Positions 43,285-51,285 of a stretch of DNA of 64,000 nucleotides are shown here, one piece after another (positions within the stretch are counted from its first letter, which is position 1; each line of letters begins with the position of its first letter). The position numbers and the translations under genes were made by a program. Below the pieces are notes generated by a model, which made no database searches, was not told where the DNA came from, and worked only from the letters and a program-made list of their open reading frames with translations. The stretch is from VRUE01 sp963762205 (lineage in GTDB: Bacteria > Actinomycetota > Thermoleophilia > Solirubrobacterales > 70-9). The DNA lies in NCBI GenBank assembly GCA_963762205.1, contig CAVXJZ010000003.1, forward strand, positions 434,001 through 498,000, in the 5' to 3' direction.

Positions 43285-44947
43285 ATGAATGATGTGATCC
43301 GGCCATCCTGGCCGCAAGGATCGATTCTGTGGGCTGCGGCTACGGTTGCCGCCCTGACCGTGTTTCTCACCTGCGCGTCCGTTGCCTCGGGCGCGAGCGA
43401 ACCGCTCGCGGGCGGGACGACCGATCTGACCATGAAGAAGGGCTTCAAGAAGAAGCTCGGCAGGCACAACGTCAAGCTGCGCAGCTGGGGTTCCGGGAAG
43501 GTCAGGAACCGAACCGTGGAGCTCGGTGTTAGCGGCGGTGAAATCGACACGGCGACCGGTCTGGGGCGCCTCGAGCACGCCGGCGGCTTCAAGTTCAAGC
43601 ACCGCAAGCGAACCGTTCCCGTCACCCAACTGACCATCTACCCCGCCGGCGGCGCGGTCCAGGCGAAGGTGGCCGGAGCGAGGATGAAGCTCGGCTCCCT
43701 TGCCGGCGTCTCCTACTCGCACGAAGGCCTGGGCGTCGACATCCGCTCCGGCAAGCTGAGGCTGAGCGGCAAGGCCGCGAAGCGCATCAACAACAAGCTT
43801 CACATCGGCAGGAGGGTGATCAAGGGCGGCGACGTGATGAGCAACCATCACAGCACGGCGCAGGTTCCGGGCCAGCCCGTTCCGGTACCGGCTCCGCAGG
43901 CCGAACCGCCCGCGGGACCGAACAACGTCGTCGACGTGATGACGCGCAATCTCTACCTGGGTGCCGACCTGACGCCGGCGATTCTCGCCGCGAGTCTCGA
44001 AGAATTCATCGACGCCAACGGCCAGATCCTGCGGGAAGTGACCCACAACGACTTCCCGACCCGGGCGCAGGGCCTGGCGCAGGAGATCCTCACCCAGAAG
44101 CCCGACCTGGTCGGGCTGCAGGAGGTCGCGCTCTGGCGGACCGCCCCGGTCAATCTCGGAGTCCTGGAAACCGGGCCAAGCGCGACCACGGTCCGCTACG
44201 ACTACCTCCAGGAACTGCTGGACGCGCTCAACGCGGGTGGCACCCAGTACGAAGTCGTCGTCGTCCAGAACGAGTTCGACCTCGAGGCGCCCGGCGACGA
44301 AGACAACAGCGACGGCACCGGCGGGCCGTTTGGCGCCGACATCAACGGCCGGCTGACGATGCGTGACGTGATCCTCGCCAGGACGGGCGCGGGCGTGGAA
44401 ACCTCGAACGCGAAGTCGGGCAATTTCCAGACGCCGTTGCCGATTGAAATATCTGGGCAAACCGTTGCCGATCATCCGCGGCTGGACCAGGACCGACGCC
44501 AGCGTGCGCGGGAGCCGTCCCTTCCGCTTCGTCAACACCCATCTGGAGGCGTTCAATGAGTACATCCGCTTCATTCAGGCGACCGAACTGATCGAACCGC
44601 CAGGGCCGGCGACCGGCAGCCTGCCGGTCGTCCTGGTCGGCGATCTCAACTCCGACGACGACACCGTCGAAGGGGCCGACCGCTGGGCCTACGAGATCCT
44701 CGAGATCGCGGGCCTGGTCGAGCGCAGCACGGACGCACCGCTGAGCTGCTGCCTCGGCGACAGCGAACTCGGCGAAGGCGACGGTGGTGAAGAAAGCGAC
44801 TTCGACCACCAGGTCGACCACGTGCTGACCGACGACCCAGGCAGGGTGGGGCTGCTGAGCTCCTCGGTGACCGGCCTCGCACCGGTCAACGGCTTCTGGA
44901 ACTCGGACCACGCGGGCCTGTTCAGCTCGCTGGAAGTCTCGCCCTAG
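43285..44947 (+). CDS. secreted HtaA-like domain fused to endonuclease/exonuclease/phosphatase domain, one frameshift
   Basis: Signal peptide in LWAAATVAALTVFLTCASVA. Residues about 45-185 (DLTMKKGFKKKLGRHNVKLR, then GFKFKHRKRTVPVTQLTIYP and RLSGKAAKRINNKLHI) resemble an HtaA-type domain, known from heme-binding surface proteins. Next, a Pro-rich linker, then an EEP phosphoesterase domain: VDVMTRNLYLGADL, LVGLQEVALW, and, after an indel near 44461, RFVNTHLEAFNEYIR, VVLVGDLNSDDD and NSDHAGLFS. These give the metal-binding Asn, Glu, Asp and the catalytic His pair. Corrected length about 553 residues. It may cleave extracellular nucleic acid or phosphoesters. Confidence 0.78.
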
Positions 44948-44967
44948 GTAGAGCGACCTGCAGCGTC

Positions 44968-44998
44968 CCGGCGGCGGGCCTCTCGGGCTCGCCGCCGG
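44968..44998. terminator. hairpin between convergent genes
   Basis: CCGGCGGCG (44968-44976) pairs with CGCCGCCGG (44990-44998) over a 13-nt loop, between the EEP gene end and the hydrolase stop at 45005. Confidence 0.6.
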
Positions 44999-45004
44999 CC
45001 GCCG

Positions 45005-45877
45005 CTAGGCCGCGGCGGCGAGCGCCGCGTCCAGCGATGCGGCCACCTGGGCCGGGTCTTCTATCTGCGGGTAGTGGGCCAGCTCGGGGAGCTCGAGCAC
45101 CTCGACTCCGGGTCGCAGCTCGCGCAGTCCCTCCAGGACCTCGACCCGGGCGACGGGATCCTTCAGTCCCCAGGTCAGCGTCAGCGGGCCGGGCCAATCG
45201 CGGATCGCTCCATGCCAGCGGTCGGTGAGGCGTTCGCGCTCGGCCATGTAGTTGACCAGCAGGTGGCCGATCCGGTTGCCGCCGTTGTGGGCGATCAGCG
45301 CCCACTGGTCGGCTGCCTCCGCGGCGCTCAGCGGGTGCTCGGCGGAGAAGACGCGCGAGAACTGGAGGCGGAAGCCGCGCTCCGTGGTAAGCCGCGAGGC
45401 GAGCGGCCCCAGCCTGCTGCGCAGCAGGTGCTGGCCGATCGTCGGCTTCGCCAGGTGGAGCAGCATGCTGCCGTTGAAGAGCAGCGCCCCGGCCACGTCC
45501 ATCTCGAGCTCGCCGCGCAGGTCGCGGGCCATCAGCTCGGTCGCCACCGAGGTGCCCATGTCATGACCGACGACGAAGACCTGGGGCGACCCGGCGCGGC
45601 GCACGAGCTCCTCCGCCGCGTCCGCCTGCCAGGCGAGCGTGTAGGCGTGGTCGCGGGGCTTGTCGGAGAGCCCGAAGCCGAGGCAGTCGAAGGCGAGCGC
45701 GGCGTTCTCGGGCCGCAGGGCGAGTAGCTCGCGCCAGTCGTAGGAGCTGGAGGGGAAGCCGTGCAGGAGCAGGAGCAGCGGTCCTCTGCCGCCCCGTCGC
45801 TGCGCGTAGAGCCGGTGGCCGGCGACCTCCTCGACCGTCCCCGCCCTGCGCCAGCTCTCGACCCTCTTCGTGAGCAC
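45005..45877 (-). CDS. alpha/beta hydrolase with Asp nucleophile
   Basis: 290 residues from GTG 45877. LLLLHGFPSSSYDW is the oxyanion loop; the nucleophile elbow is VVGHDMGTSVA, with Asp106 in the Ser position, as in epoxide hydrolases and haloalkane/haloacid-ester dehalogenases. His about 268 (ELAHYPQIEDP) completes the triad. The residue after Asp is Met, not the Trp of most haloalkane dehalogenases nor the Arg of fluoroacetate dehalogenases, so an epoxide hydrolase or an unassigned ester/halide hydrolase is possible. TAGGCT lies 9 nt before the GTG. It diverges from two fluoride-channel genes, 65 bp away. Confidence 0.82.
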   Translation of the reverse strand: MLTKRVESWRRAGTVEEVAGHRLYAQRRGGRGPLLLLLHGFPSSSYDWRELLALRPENAALAFDCLGFGLSDKPRDHAYTLAWQADAAEELVRRAGSPQVFVVGHDMGTSVATELMARDLRGELEMDVAGALLFNGSMLLHLAKPTIGQHLLRSRLGPLASRLTTERGFRLQFSRVFSAEHPLSAAEAADQWALIAHNGGNRIGHLLVNYMAERERLTDRWHGAIRDWPGPLTLTWGLKDPVARVEVLEGLRELRPGVEVLELPELAHYPQIEDPAQVAASLDAALAAAA

Positions 45878-45942
45878 GTCGGGAGAAGCCTATTCGGGCG
45901 TGGCCGCCCCACATCCACCTAGAGTTCGCGCCCCTACCTCGA

Positions 45943-46377
45943 ATGAGCCCCAGCCGATCCGATCCCCGCCGCCTCGCGGCCATCTTCGCCGGCGGCGTCG
46001 TCGGCGCCCTGGCCCGGGTCGGCCTTGCCGAGGCCGCCCCGTACGGTGTCGGCACCTGGCCGTGGGCCACCTTCGCGGTCAACCTGGCGGGCGCCGCGCT
46101 GCTCGGCTACCTGGTCGCCGCGATGCGTTTCCACCCCGAGGAGAGCCCGCGCTTCGCCCTGCTCACCACCGGGCTCTGCGGGACGCTGACCACCTTCGCG
46201 ACCTTCCAGCTCGAGCTCTATGAGATGGCCGACTCCGGCCACCTGGCGCTCGCCGCCGGCTACCTGGCGGCGACGGTTGCCGCCGGCTACCTCCTGGTCG
46301 GGATCGGGCTGTCCGTGGGCGGGCACCCGACATCGATCCCGTTCCGGGGCACGCGGGATCGCGCGGAGGCCCGGTGA
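45943..46377 (+). CDS. crcB: fluoride channel FluC/CrcB, first of a pair
   Basis: 144 residues with four membrane segments. FAGGVVGALARVGLAEAA opens helix 1, FAVNLAGAALLGYL holds the pore Asn, and CGTLTTFATFQLE the TM3 break with the Phe-box. Exports fluoride down its gradient through a dual-topology dimer. It overlaps the second copy by 4 bp (GTGA), suggesting a heterodimer in which each chain has lost part of the double pore. No fluoride riboswitch was recognised in the 65-bp upstream gap. Confidence 0.9.
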   Translation: MSPSRSDPRRLAAIFAGGVVGALARVGLAEAAPYGVGTWPWATFAVNLAGAALLGYLVAAMRFHPEESPRFALLTTGLCGTLTTFATFQLELYEMADSGHLALAAGYLAATVAAGYLLVGIGLSVGGHPTSIPFRGTRDRAEAR

Positions 46378-46739
46378 GCGCCTGGGCGTGGATCGCGATC
46401 GCCCTGCTCGGCGGAGCGATGGCGGTCGGCCGCTTCACCCTTGACGCGTTCCTCTCGGACCACCCGATCCAGCCCTTCCCGCTCGGCATCCTCGCGGTCA
46501 ACGTGCTCGGCACCTTCGTCCTCGGGGTCGTCGCCGGGACGGCGCTCGGGGGCGAGTCGCTGGCGATCGTCGCCGCCGGCGGCACCGGCTCCTTCACGAC
46601 CTTCTCCACCTGGATGCTGGACACCGAGCGCCTCGCCGAGGTCGGCCGCCGGCGGCTGGCGGCGCTCAACATCGGCCTCTCGCTGGTGGCGGGGATCGCC
46701 GCCGTGACCGTCGGCCACTGGCTCGGCAACCCGCTCTGA
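46374..46739 (+). CDS. crcB: fluoride channel FluC/CrcB, second of a pair
   Basis: 121 residues from GTG 46374. LLGGAMAVGRFTLDAFLSD, ILAVNVLGTFVLGVVAG and GGTGSFTTFSTWMLDTE show the G-x-x-R, pore Asn and TTFST signatures in a better-conserved form than the first copy. Four membrane segments. Together with the preceding gene it probably makes a heterodimeric channel. Confidence 0.9.
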   Translation: MSAWAWIAIALLGGAMAVGRFTLDAFLSDHPIQPFPLGILAVNVLGTFVLGVVAGTALGGESLAIVAAGGTGSFTTFSTWMLDTERLAEVGRRRLAALNIGLSLVAGIAAVTVGHWLGNPL

Positions 46740-46815
46740 GCAGGGGAAAAGCGAGCTGGGGCCACCGAGACGGCCCGCTTCGCCGTCCGCGGGAATCTCT
46801 ACCTTGGATCGGAAG

Positions 46816-47877
46816 ATGAGCGAAGAAACGAGAGAGATGACAGACGGGACGATCGACATCCAGGGACAGACCGAGATCGACTTGGGGCGGGAGCGGACGC
46901 CGCTGCGCGAGTTGCAGGACGGGCAGCGGGTGAAGGGCGCCTACGCGGTCCGCGACCGCGAGCTGCGCCGCAAGCGCAACGGCGATCCCTGGCTGAAGCT
47001 GACCCTGGGAGACGCAACAGGCACGGTCGAGGCGGTCTCCTGGGAGGAGGCCGAGGCGCTCTACGCGCTCGCCGCACCGGGCACGTGCGCCTTCGTCGCC
47101 GGCACCTTCGAGGTCAGCGAGCGCTGGGGCGCAAAGATCAAGCTCACCGCCCTGCGCGAGGCGGCCGCCGACGAGTACGACGCCGCCGACCTCGCCAGCG
47201 GCTCCGAGGTCCCTTTCGATCGGCTCGAGGCCGACCTGCGCCAGCTGCTCGACACCGTCCAGAGCGACCAGCTGCGCCGGCTGCTCGACCTCTTCTTCGG
47301 CGAGGGGTCGGAGATCTGGGCCCGCTTCCGCGACGCCCCGGCGGCGAAGGTCTACCACCAGGCCTACCGCCACGGCCTGCTCGAGCACACGCTCTCCGTC
47401 GCCCAGGCGGTCTCCGCCGCCGCCAACTTCTTTCCGGGCATCGACCGCGAAGTCGCGGTGGCCGGCGCCCTGCTCCACGACATCGGCAAGACCGAGGCCT
47501 ACAACGACGACCCGCTCGCGATCGACCTCACGGACGCCGGCCGCCTCCAGGGCGAGATCCCGCTCGGCTACTACATGGTGCGCCGCCAGATCGAGGGCAT
47601 CCGCGGATTCGACCCCGCCCTCGCCCAGGCCGTCCTCCACATCATCCTCAGCCACCATGGCTCGCTCGAGCACGGCTCCCCCGTGGTCCCCTGCACGCGC
47701 GAGGCCGTCCTCGTCCACATGGTCGACAACCTCGGCGGCCGGCTCGGCAGCTTCGACCGGCTCGAGCGCCAGCTGCCGGCCGGCGACTCCTGGTCCGGCT
47801 TCGACCGCGCCCTCTCGGGCTCGGCCTACTTCGGCGCCCGCGACGCGGCGATCCAGGCGACCGAGGACGCTGCCTAG
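46816..47877 (+). CDS. OB-fold plus HD-domain nuclease, YhaM-like
   Basis: 353 residues from ATG 46816 (TTG 46804 also in frame). Residues 20-105 form a nucleic-acid-binding OB fold (GAYAVRDRELRRKRNGDPW, LTLGDATGTVEAVSW). An HD domain follows: HGLLEHTLSVAQAV and AGALLHDIGKTEAYN supply the His-Asp metal site, with HIILSHHGSLEHGSPV and VHMVDNLGG downstream. B. subtilis YhaM, with the same order, is a 3'-5' exoribonuclease. TACCTT precedes the ATG by 10 nt. Confidence 0.88.
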   Translation: MSEETREMTDGTIDIQGQTEIDLGRERTPLRELQDGQRVKGAYAVRDRELRRKRNGDPWLKLTLGDATGTVEAVSWEEAEALYALAAPGTCAFVAGTFEVSERWGAKIKLTALREAAADEYDAADLASGSEVPFDRLEADLRQLLDTVQSDQLRRLLDLFFGEGSEIWARFRDAPAAKVYHQAYRHGLLEHTLSVAQAVSAAANFFPGIDREVAVAGALLHDIGKTEAYNDDPLAIDLTDAGRLQGEIPLGYYMVRRQIEGIRGFDPALAQAVLHIILSHHGSLEHGSPVVPCTREAVLVHMVDNLGGRLGSFDRLERQLPAGDSWSGFDRALSGSAYFGARDAAIQATEDAA

Positions 47878-47892
47878 CCGCGGCTCAGGCCC

Positions 47893-48223
47893 TCAGAACT
47901 TGATCGTGCAGCGATGGATGCGGTGCACGTTCCCGTTCGCCCGCTGGATGCACCTGACCAGCTTCCGCGGGTTCTGGCCGCGCCGCTTCGTGACCTTGAA
48001 GGAGCGGTTGATCTGGCGCCGGATCTCCTTGCCGACGCCGTCGATCGAGCTGCCGACCCTGCTCGACGCCGGTTTCCTTGAAGGCCTTGTCGAACGCCTC
48101 GTTGGTCGAGTCGAGGACCGGCCTGACGATGAAGAGGTAGGTGGCGGCGAGGATCCCGACCGTGACCAGGAGGCGGATGACCCCCGATGTCACGTTGCCG
48201 AAGAGGTTGCGCAGGATGTCCAT
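47893..48223 (-). CDS. small membrane-anchored protein, one frameshift, unknown
   Basis: From ATG 48223, MDILRNLFGNVTSGVIRLLV leads into a single membrane helix (TVGILAATYLFIVRPVL). After an extra base near 48060, the frame continues SSIDGVGKEIRRQINRSF and ends NVHRIHRCTIKF, basic and probably exposed. Corrected length about 109 residues. No family recognised. Divergent from PafBC with overlapping -10 boxes. Confidence 0.6.
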
Positions 48224-48239
48224 GGGGTCTGCTGCACAC

Positions 48240-48245
48240 TATCCT
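48240..48245 (+). promoter_or_regulatory. TANNNT -10 box, leaderless pafBC
   Basis: TATCCT, exactly 7 nt before GTG 48253. On the opposite strand TAGTGT reads toward the small membrane protein, 12 nt before its ATG. Confidence 0.55.
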
Positions 48246-48252
48246 GCGCTTC

Positions 48253-50313
48253 GTGGCGAAGGACACGGAGAAGCTGATCCGCCAGCTCTCCCTGATCTCG
48301 TTCCTGATGGCCCAGGGGAGGCCGGTTTCCGCCCTGGAGATCAAGCGCGAGGTCGAGGGCTACAGCGACATGAACGACGACGCGTTCGCGCGCCGTTTCT
48401 ACGCGGACCGGGCCGAGCTCGAAAGCCTCGGAATCGAGCTCGGGGTGGAGAAGCCGGGGGAGGGCTTCTTCGAGGCAGAGCTCTACTCGCTGCCGCCGGA
48501 GAACTTCTATCTCGACCCGATCGAGTTCTCCGACGACGAGCTGGCGGCGCTCAGCACCGCGCTCTCGCTGCTCACCGACGGCGGCTTCGCCTACGCCGAG
48601 CCGCTGCGGTTGGCCCTGCAGCAGGTCGCCTGGGGGCACCCGAACCCGCTTGCCGAGGGCAAGCGCGCGCCGGTCGAGATGGCGATGACTGCCTCGGCCG
48701 GAGGCCGCGAGCTCTCCCAGCGGCTGTCCAAGATCGAGACCGCGATCTCGCGCCGCAAGACGATCGAGTTCACCTACTACACGATGGAGCGCGACGAGAC
48801 CGAGAAGCGCAAGGTCGACCCGTTCCACCTCGTCTTCCGCGGCGGCCAGTTCTACCTGATCGGCCATTCCCACGAGCGCGACGCGGTGCGCGTCTTCCGC
48901 CTCTCGCGGATCCAGGGCAAGGTCGGCTACGCCTCCAAGGCCGAGCACGACTTCTCGCCCCCCGAGGAATTCGACCGCCGCGACTACGGTCAGCGCGCCG
49001 ACTGGCAGCTGGGTGAGATCCGCGGCGCCGCAACGGTCTTCGTCCGCGACCGCATCTCCTGGCTGATCGAGCGCGACTTCGGCGCCTACGGCAGCCTCCG
49101 CCCGGCGAAGAAGGCGGATGGCGCCCCCGGCAAGGGGTCGGTATTCGAGACCGACTACGCGTCGCCGCGCGAGCTGATCTCCTGGGTCCTGCGCTGGCGC
49201 CAGAACGCCCAGGTGCTCGGGCCCGACGAGCTGCGCGCCGAGGCCGAGTCCCGTCTCGGCCTGCTCCAGGACCGCCACCTGAACGGCTTCGAGGCGGCGA
49301 AGATCGTCGAGCGCCCGCTGCGCGAGGCGCCGCGCCGGACCCGCTCCAACGGCCGTGGCGAGGCGGCGATCCGGCCCGAGCGCTTCGCCCGCCTGGTGAC
49401 GCTGGCCGGCCTCCTGATCGAGTCGGCGAAGGCGGGCGAGCGCCTGCGCGCCTCCGAGCTGCGCGACCGGTTGGAGCTGACCGCCGAGGAGCTGCAGGAA
49501 GACATCGAGCTGCTCAACGTCGTCAACTTCGGCGGCGGCACCTACGTCCTCTACGCCGAAATCCAGGGCGACGAGATCGAGGTCGACTCCGAGCCCTACG
49601 GAGACAACTTCGCCCGCCCGGCGCGCCTGCTCCCGCTCGAGGCCAAGGCGCTGATCGCCGCGATCGACCTCTTCGGCGACCACCTGCCCCAGGGGGGCCT
49701 GCAGACCGCCCGCGCCAAGATCGTCAAGGCCCTCGGCCACGACCCCTCCGAGGAGGGGCTCGAGATCGCCTCCGCCGGCGGAGGCGACACGGAGGTGGCC
49801 CGCGTCGTCAACGAGGCGATCGTCGGCGGACGCGTGCTCGACCTCCAGTACTACAAGGAGAACGAGGACCAGTTCACCAAGCGCTCGGTCGAGCCGTACA
49901 GGCTCGAGAACGGGCGCGAGGGCTGGTACGTCGAGTGCTATGACCTGACCAAAGACGGGATCCGGCACTTCAAGCTCGACCGGATCAAGGAGGCGGCCCT
50001 CTCCGGGCAGGGCTTCGAGCCGCGCCCGGAGGTGGAGGAGATAGCCGGCGTCGAGGGCTGGATGACCCACGGCGAGGTGCCGACGGCCCACGTCGCCCGC
50101 GTCTGGGTCTCGCCCGAGCGCGCGCGCTGGCTGCGCGAGGAGCGCACCGTGGTCGAGGAGCTGGCCGACGGCGCCGTCGTCGTCGAGCTCCCCTACGCCG
50201 GCACCTCCTGGCTCGTGCGCGAGATCCTGCGCGGCGCCGGCGACCTGGTCGTGCTCGAGCCGGAGGAGGCTCGGGAGGCGATTGCCAAGGAGGTCGCGGC
50301 CTCCGGCGAGTGA
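48253..50313 (+). CDS. pafBC: fused PafB-PafC WYL-domain transcription regulator
   Basis: 686 residues from GTG 48253. Two copies of the same architecture in one chain: winged helix (EKLIRQLSLISFLMAQGRPV), WYL domain with RRKTIEFTYYTMERDETEKR, and WCX region; then, from about residue 380, a second winged helix (FARLVTLAGLLIESAKAGER), WYL (GRVLDLQYYKENEDQFTKRS) and WCX. PafB and PafC are usually separate in mycobacteria and activate the RecA-independent DNA-damage response; a fused form is known in other actinobacteria. The Pup-ligase gene pafA is not in this window. Confidence 0.9.
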   Translation: MAKDTEKLIRQLSLISFLMAQGRPVSALEIKREVEGYSDMNDDAFARRFYADRAELESLGIELGVEKPGEGFFEAELYSLPPENFYLDPIEFSDDELAALSTALSLLTDGGFAYAEPLRLALQQVAWGHPNPLAEGKRAPVEMAMTASAGGRELSQRLSKIETAISRRKTIEFTYYTMERDETEKRKVDPFHLVFRGGQFYLIGHSHERDAVRVFRLSRIQGKVGYASKAEHDFSPPEEFDRRDYGQRADWQLGEIRGAATVFVRDRISWLIERDFGAYGSLRPAKKADGAPGKGSVFETDYASPRELISWVLRWRQNAQVLGPDELRAEAESRLGLLQDRHLNGFEAAKIVERPLREAPRRTRSNGRGEAAIRPERFARLVTLAGLLIESAKAGERLRASELRDRLELTAEELQEDIELLNVVNFGGGTYVLYAEIQGDEIEVDSEPYGDNFARPARLLPLEAKALIAAIDLFGDHLPQGGLQTARAKIVKALGHDPSEEGLEIASAGGGDTEVARVVNEAIVGGRVLDLQYYKENEDQFTKRSVEPYRLENGREGWYVECYDLTKDGIRHFKLDRIKEAALSGQGFEPRPEVEEIAGVEGWMTHGEVPTAHVARVWVSPERARWLREERTVVEELADGAVVVELPYAGTSWLVREILRGAGDLVVLEPEEAREAIAKEVAASGE

Positions 50314-50349
50314 CGGAGCGAGAGCCGCCCTCGGCAGGGGTTCCGCTTA

Positions 50350-50402
50350 ACTTTTTTTGATGACAGGCTGTGGCCGTCCGAGGATGTCGCGGCAAAAAAA
50401 GT
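50350..50402. repeat. AT-rich inverted repeat upstream of the metallo-hydrolase
   Basis: ACTTTTTTT (50350-50358) and AAAAAAAGT (50394-50402) are complementary over a 35-nt loop in a GC-rich setting. The T run may end pafBC transcription; the A run lies inside the short frame at 50384. Confidence 0.65.
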
Positions 50403-50440
50403 ACAAGACGCTCCACCCCTACCGGGACCGGCTCTCGTGA
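50384..50440 (+). CDS. possible 18-aa leader peptide
   Basis: ATG 50384 opens MSRQKKYKTLHPYRDRLS, closed by TGA 50438-50440, which overlaps the GTG of the next gene (GTGA). Very basic; codons 4-6 include an A7 run. Coupling to the metallo-hydrolase is suggested, but the length is too short for certainty and no good ribosome site precedes it. Confidence 0.35.
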   Translation: MSRQKKYKTLHPYRDRLS

Positions 50441-51246
50441 GCCACGCGCCGGGCGCCGAGGGTGTGGCCCACGCTCCCGGGCATGCGGAGATATCGAGGG
50501 TCGTGGCGCCGAACCCGGGGCCGATGACCCTGGCGGGGACGAATACCTACCTCCACGGGTCGGCGCCGTGCGCGGTGATCGACCCCGGGCCCGACGACGC
50601 CGGGCACCTCGCGGCGGTCCTTGACGCGGCGACGGAGCGCGGCGGAATCGGCGTGATTCTCCTCACCCACAGCCATGGCGACCACGCCGGCGGCGCCGAG
50701 GCGCTGGCCGCCGCCGCGGAGGCCCGTGCGCCGAAGGCCGGGGCCGCCCGCCGCCCGGAGGTCGTGTTGCCCGGCGACGGAGACGAGCACGCCGGCCTGC
50801 GGGCGATCGCGACCCCCGGCCACGCCGCCGACCACGTCTGCCTGCTCAGCGCCGACCGGGTCTGCTTCAGCGGCGACCTCGTCCTCGGCGAGGGCTCCAC
50901 CTTCGTCCCACCCGACGGCGGCTCGCTGATCGCCTACATGGAATCCCTGGCCCGGATGCAGGTCGAGGAGATCGATCTGATCTGCCCCGGCCACGGGCCC
51001 TGGATCGAGGACGCGGCGGAGAAGCTGGCCGAGTACGTCGAGCACCGCGAGATGCGCGAGCGCCGACTGCTCGCGGCCCTCGCCGAGGGGGAGCGCTCCA
51101 GGGGGGCGCTGCTCGACCGGGCCTGGGACGACGTGCCGGCCGAGCTGCGGGCCGCCGCCGCGATGGTGATGGACGCCCACCTGGCCAAGCTGGAGGCGGA
51201 GGACCGGTTGCCGGAGGGCGTGATTGTTGGTCGGCTGGCCAACTGA
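50437..51246 (+). CDS. metallo-beta-lactamase-fold hydrolase, LACTB2-like
   Basis: 269 residues from GTG 50437. PGPMTLAGTNTYLHG opens the fold; LLTHSHGDHAGG is the H-x-H-x-D-H metal motif; ATPGHAADHVCLLS and CFSGDLVLGEGS bring further ligands; CPGHGPWIEDA follows. The C-terminal 75 residues form the winged-helix tail seen in LACTB2-type endoribonucleases and hydroxyacylglutathione-hydrolase relatives. Substrate unknown. Followed at once by the penicillin-acylase gene. Confidence 0.87.
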   Translation: MSHAPGAEGVAHAPGHAEISRVVAPNPGPMTLAGTNTYLHGSAPCAVIDPGPDDAGHLAAVLDAATERGGIGVILLTHSHGDHAGGAEALAAAAEARAPKAGAARRPEVVLPGDGDEHAGLRAIATPGHAADHVCLLSADRVCFSGDLVLGEGSTFVPPDGGSLIAYMESLARMQVEEIDLICPGHGPWIEDAAEKLAEYVEHREMRERRLLAALAEGERSRGALLDRAWDDVPAELRAAAAMVMDAHLAKLEAEDRLPEGVIVGRLAN

Positions 51247-51285
51247 TGGATACTTGGGGCTGTGATCGGCGGAGGCGGATAGGCG

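Noticed and set aside
43163..43300. Integration site at tRNA-Phe
   Set aside because: No duplicated tRNA 3' end, integrase or phage-like genes nearby.
45878..45942. Possible fluoride riboswitch before the FluC pair
   Set aside because: The gap is only 65 bp and the conserved riboswitch core motifs were not found.
48190..50091. 633-codon minus-strand frame opposite pafBC
   Set aside because: Antisense shadow with no family resemblance; the plus strand encodes two clear WYL domains.
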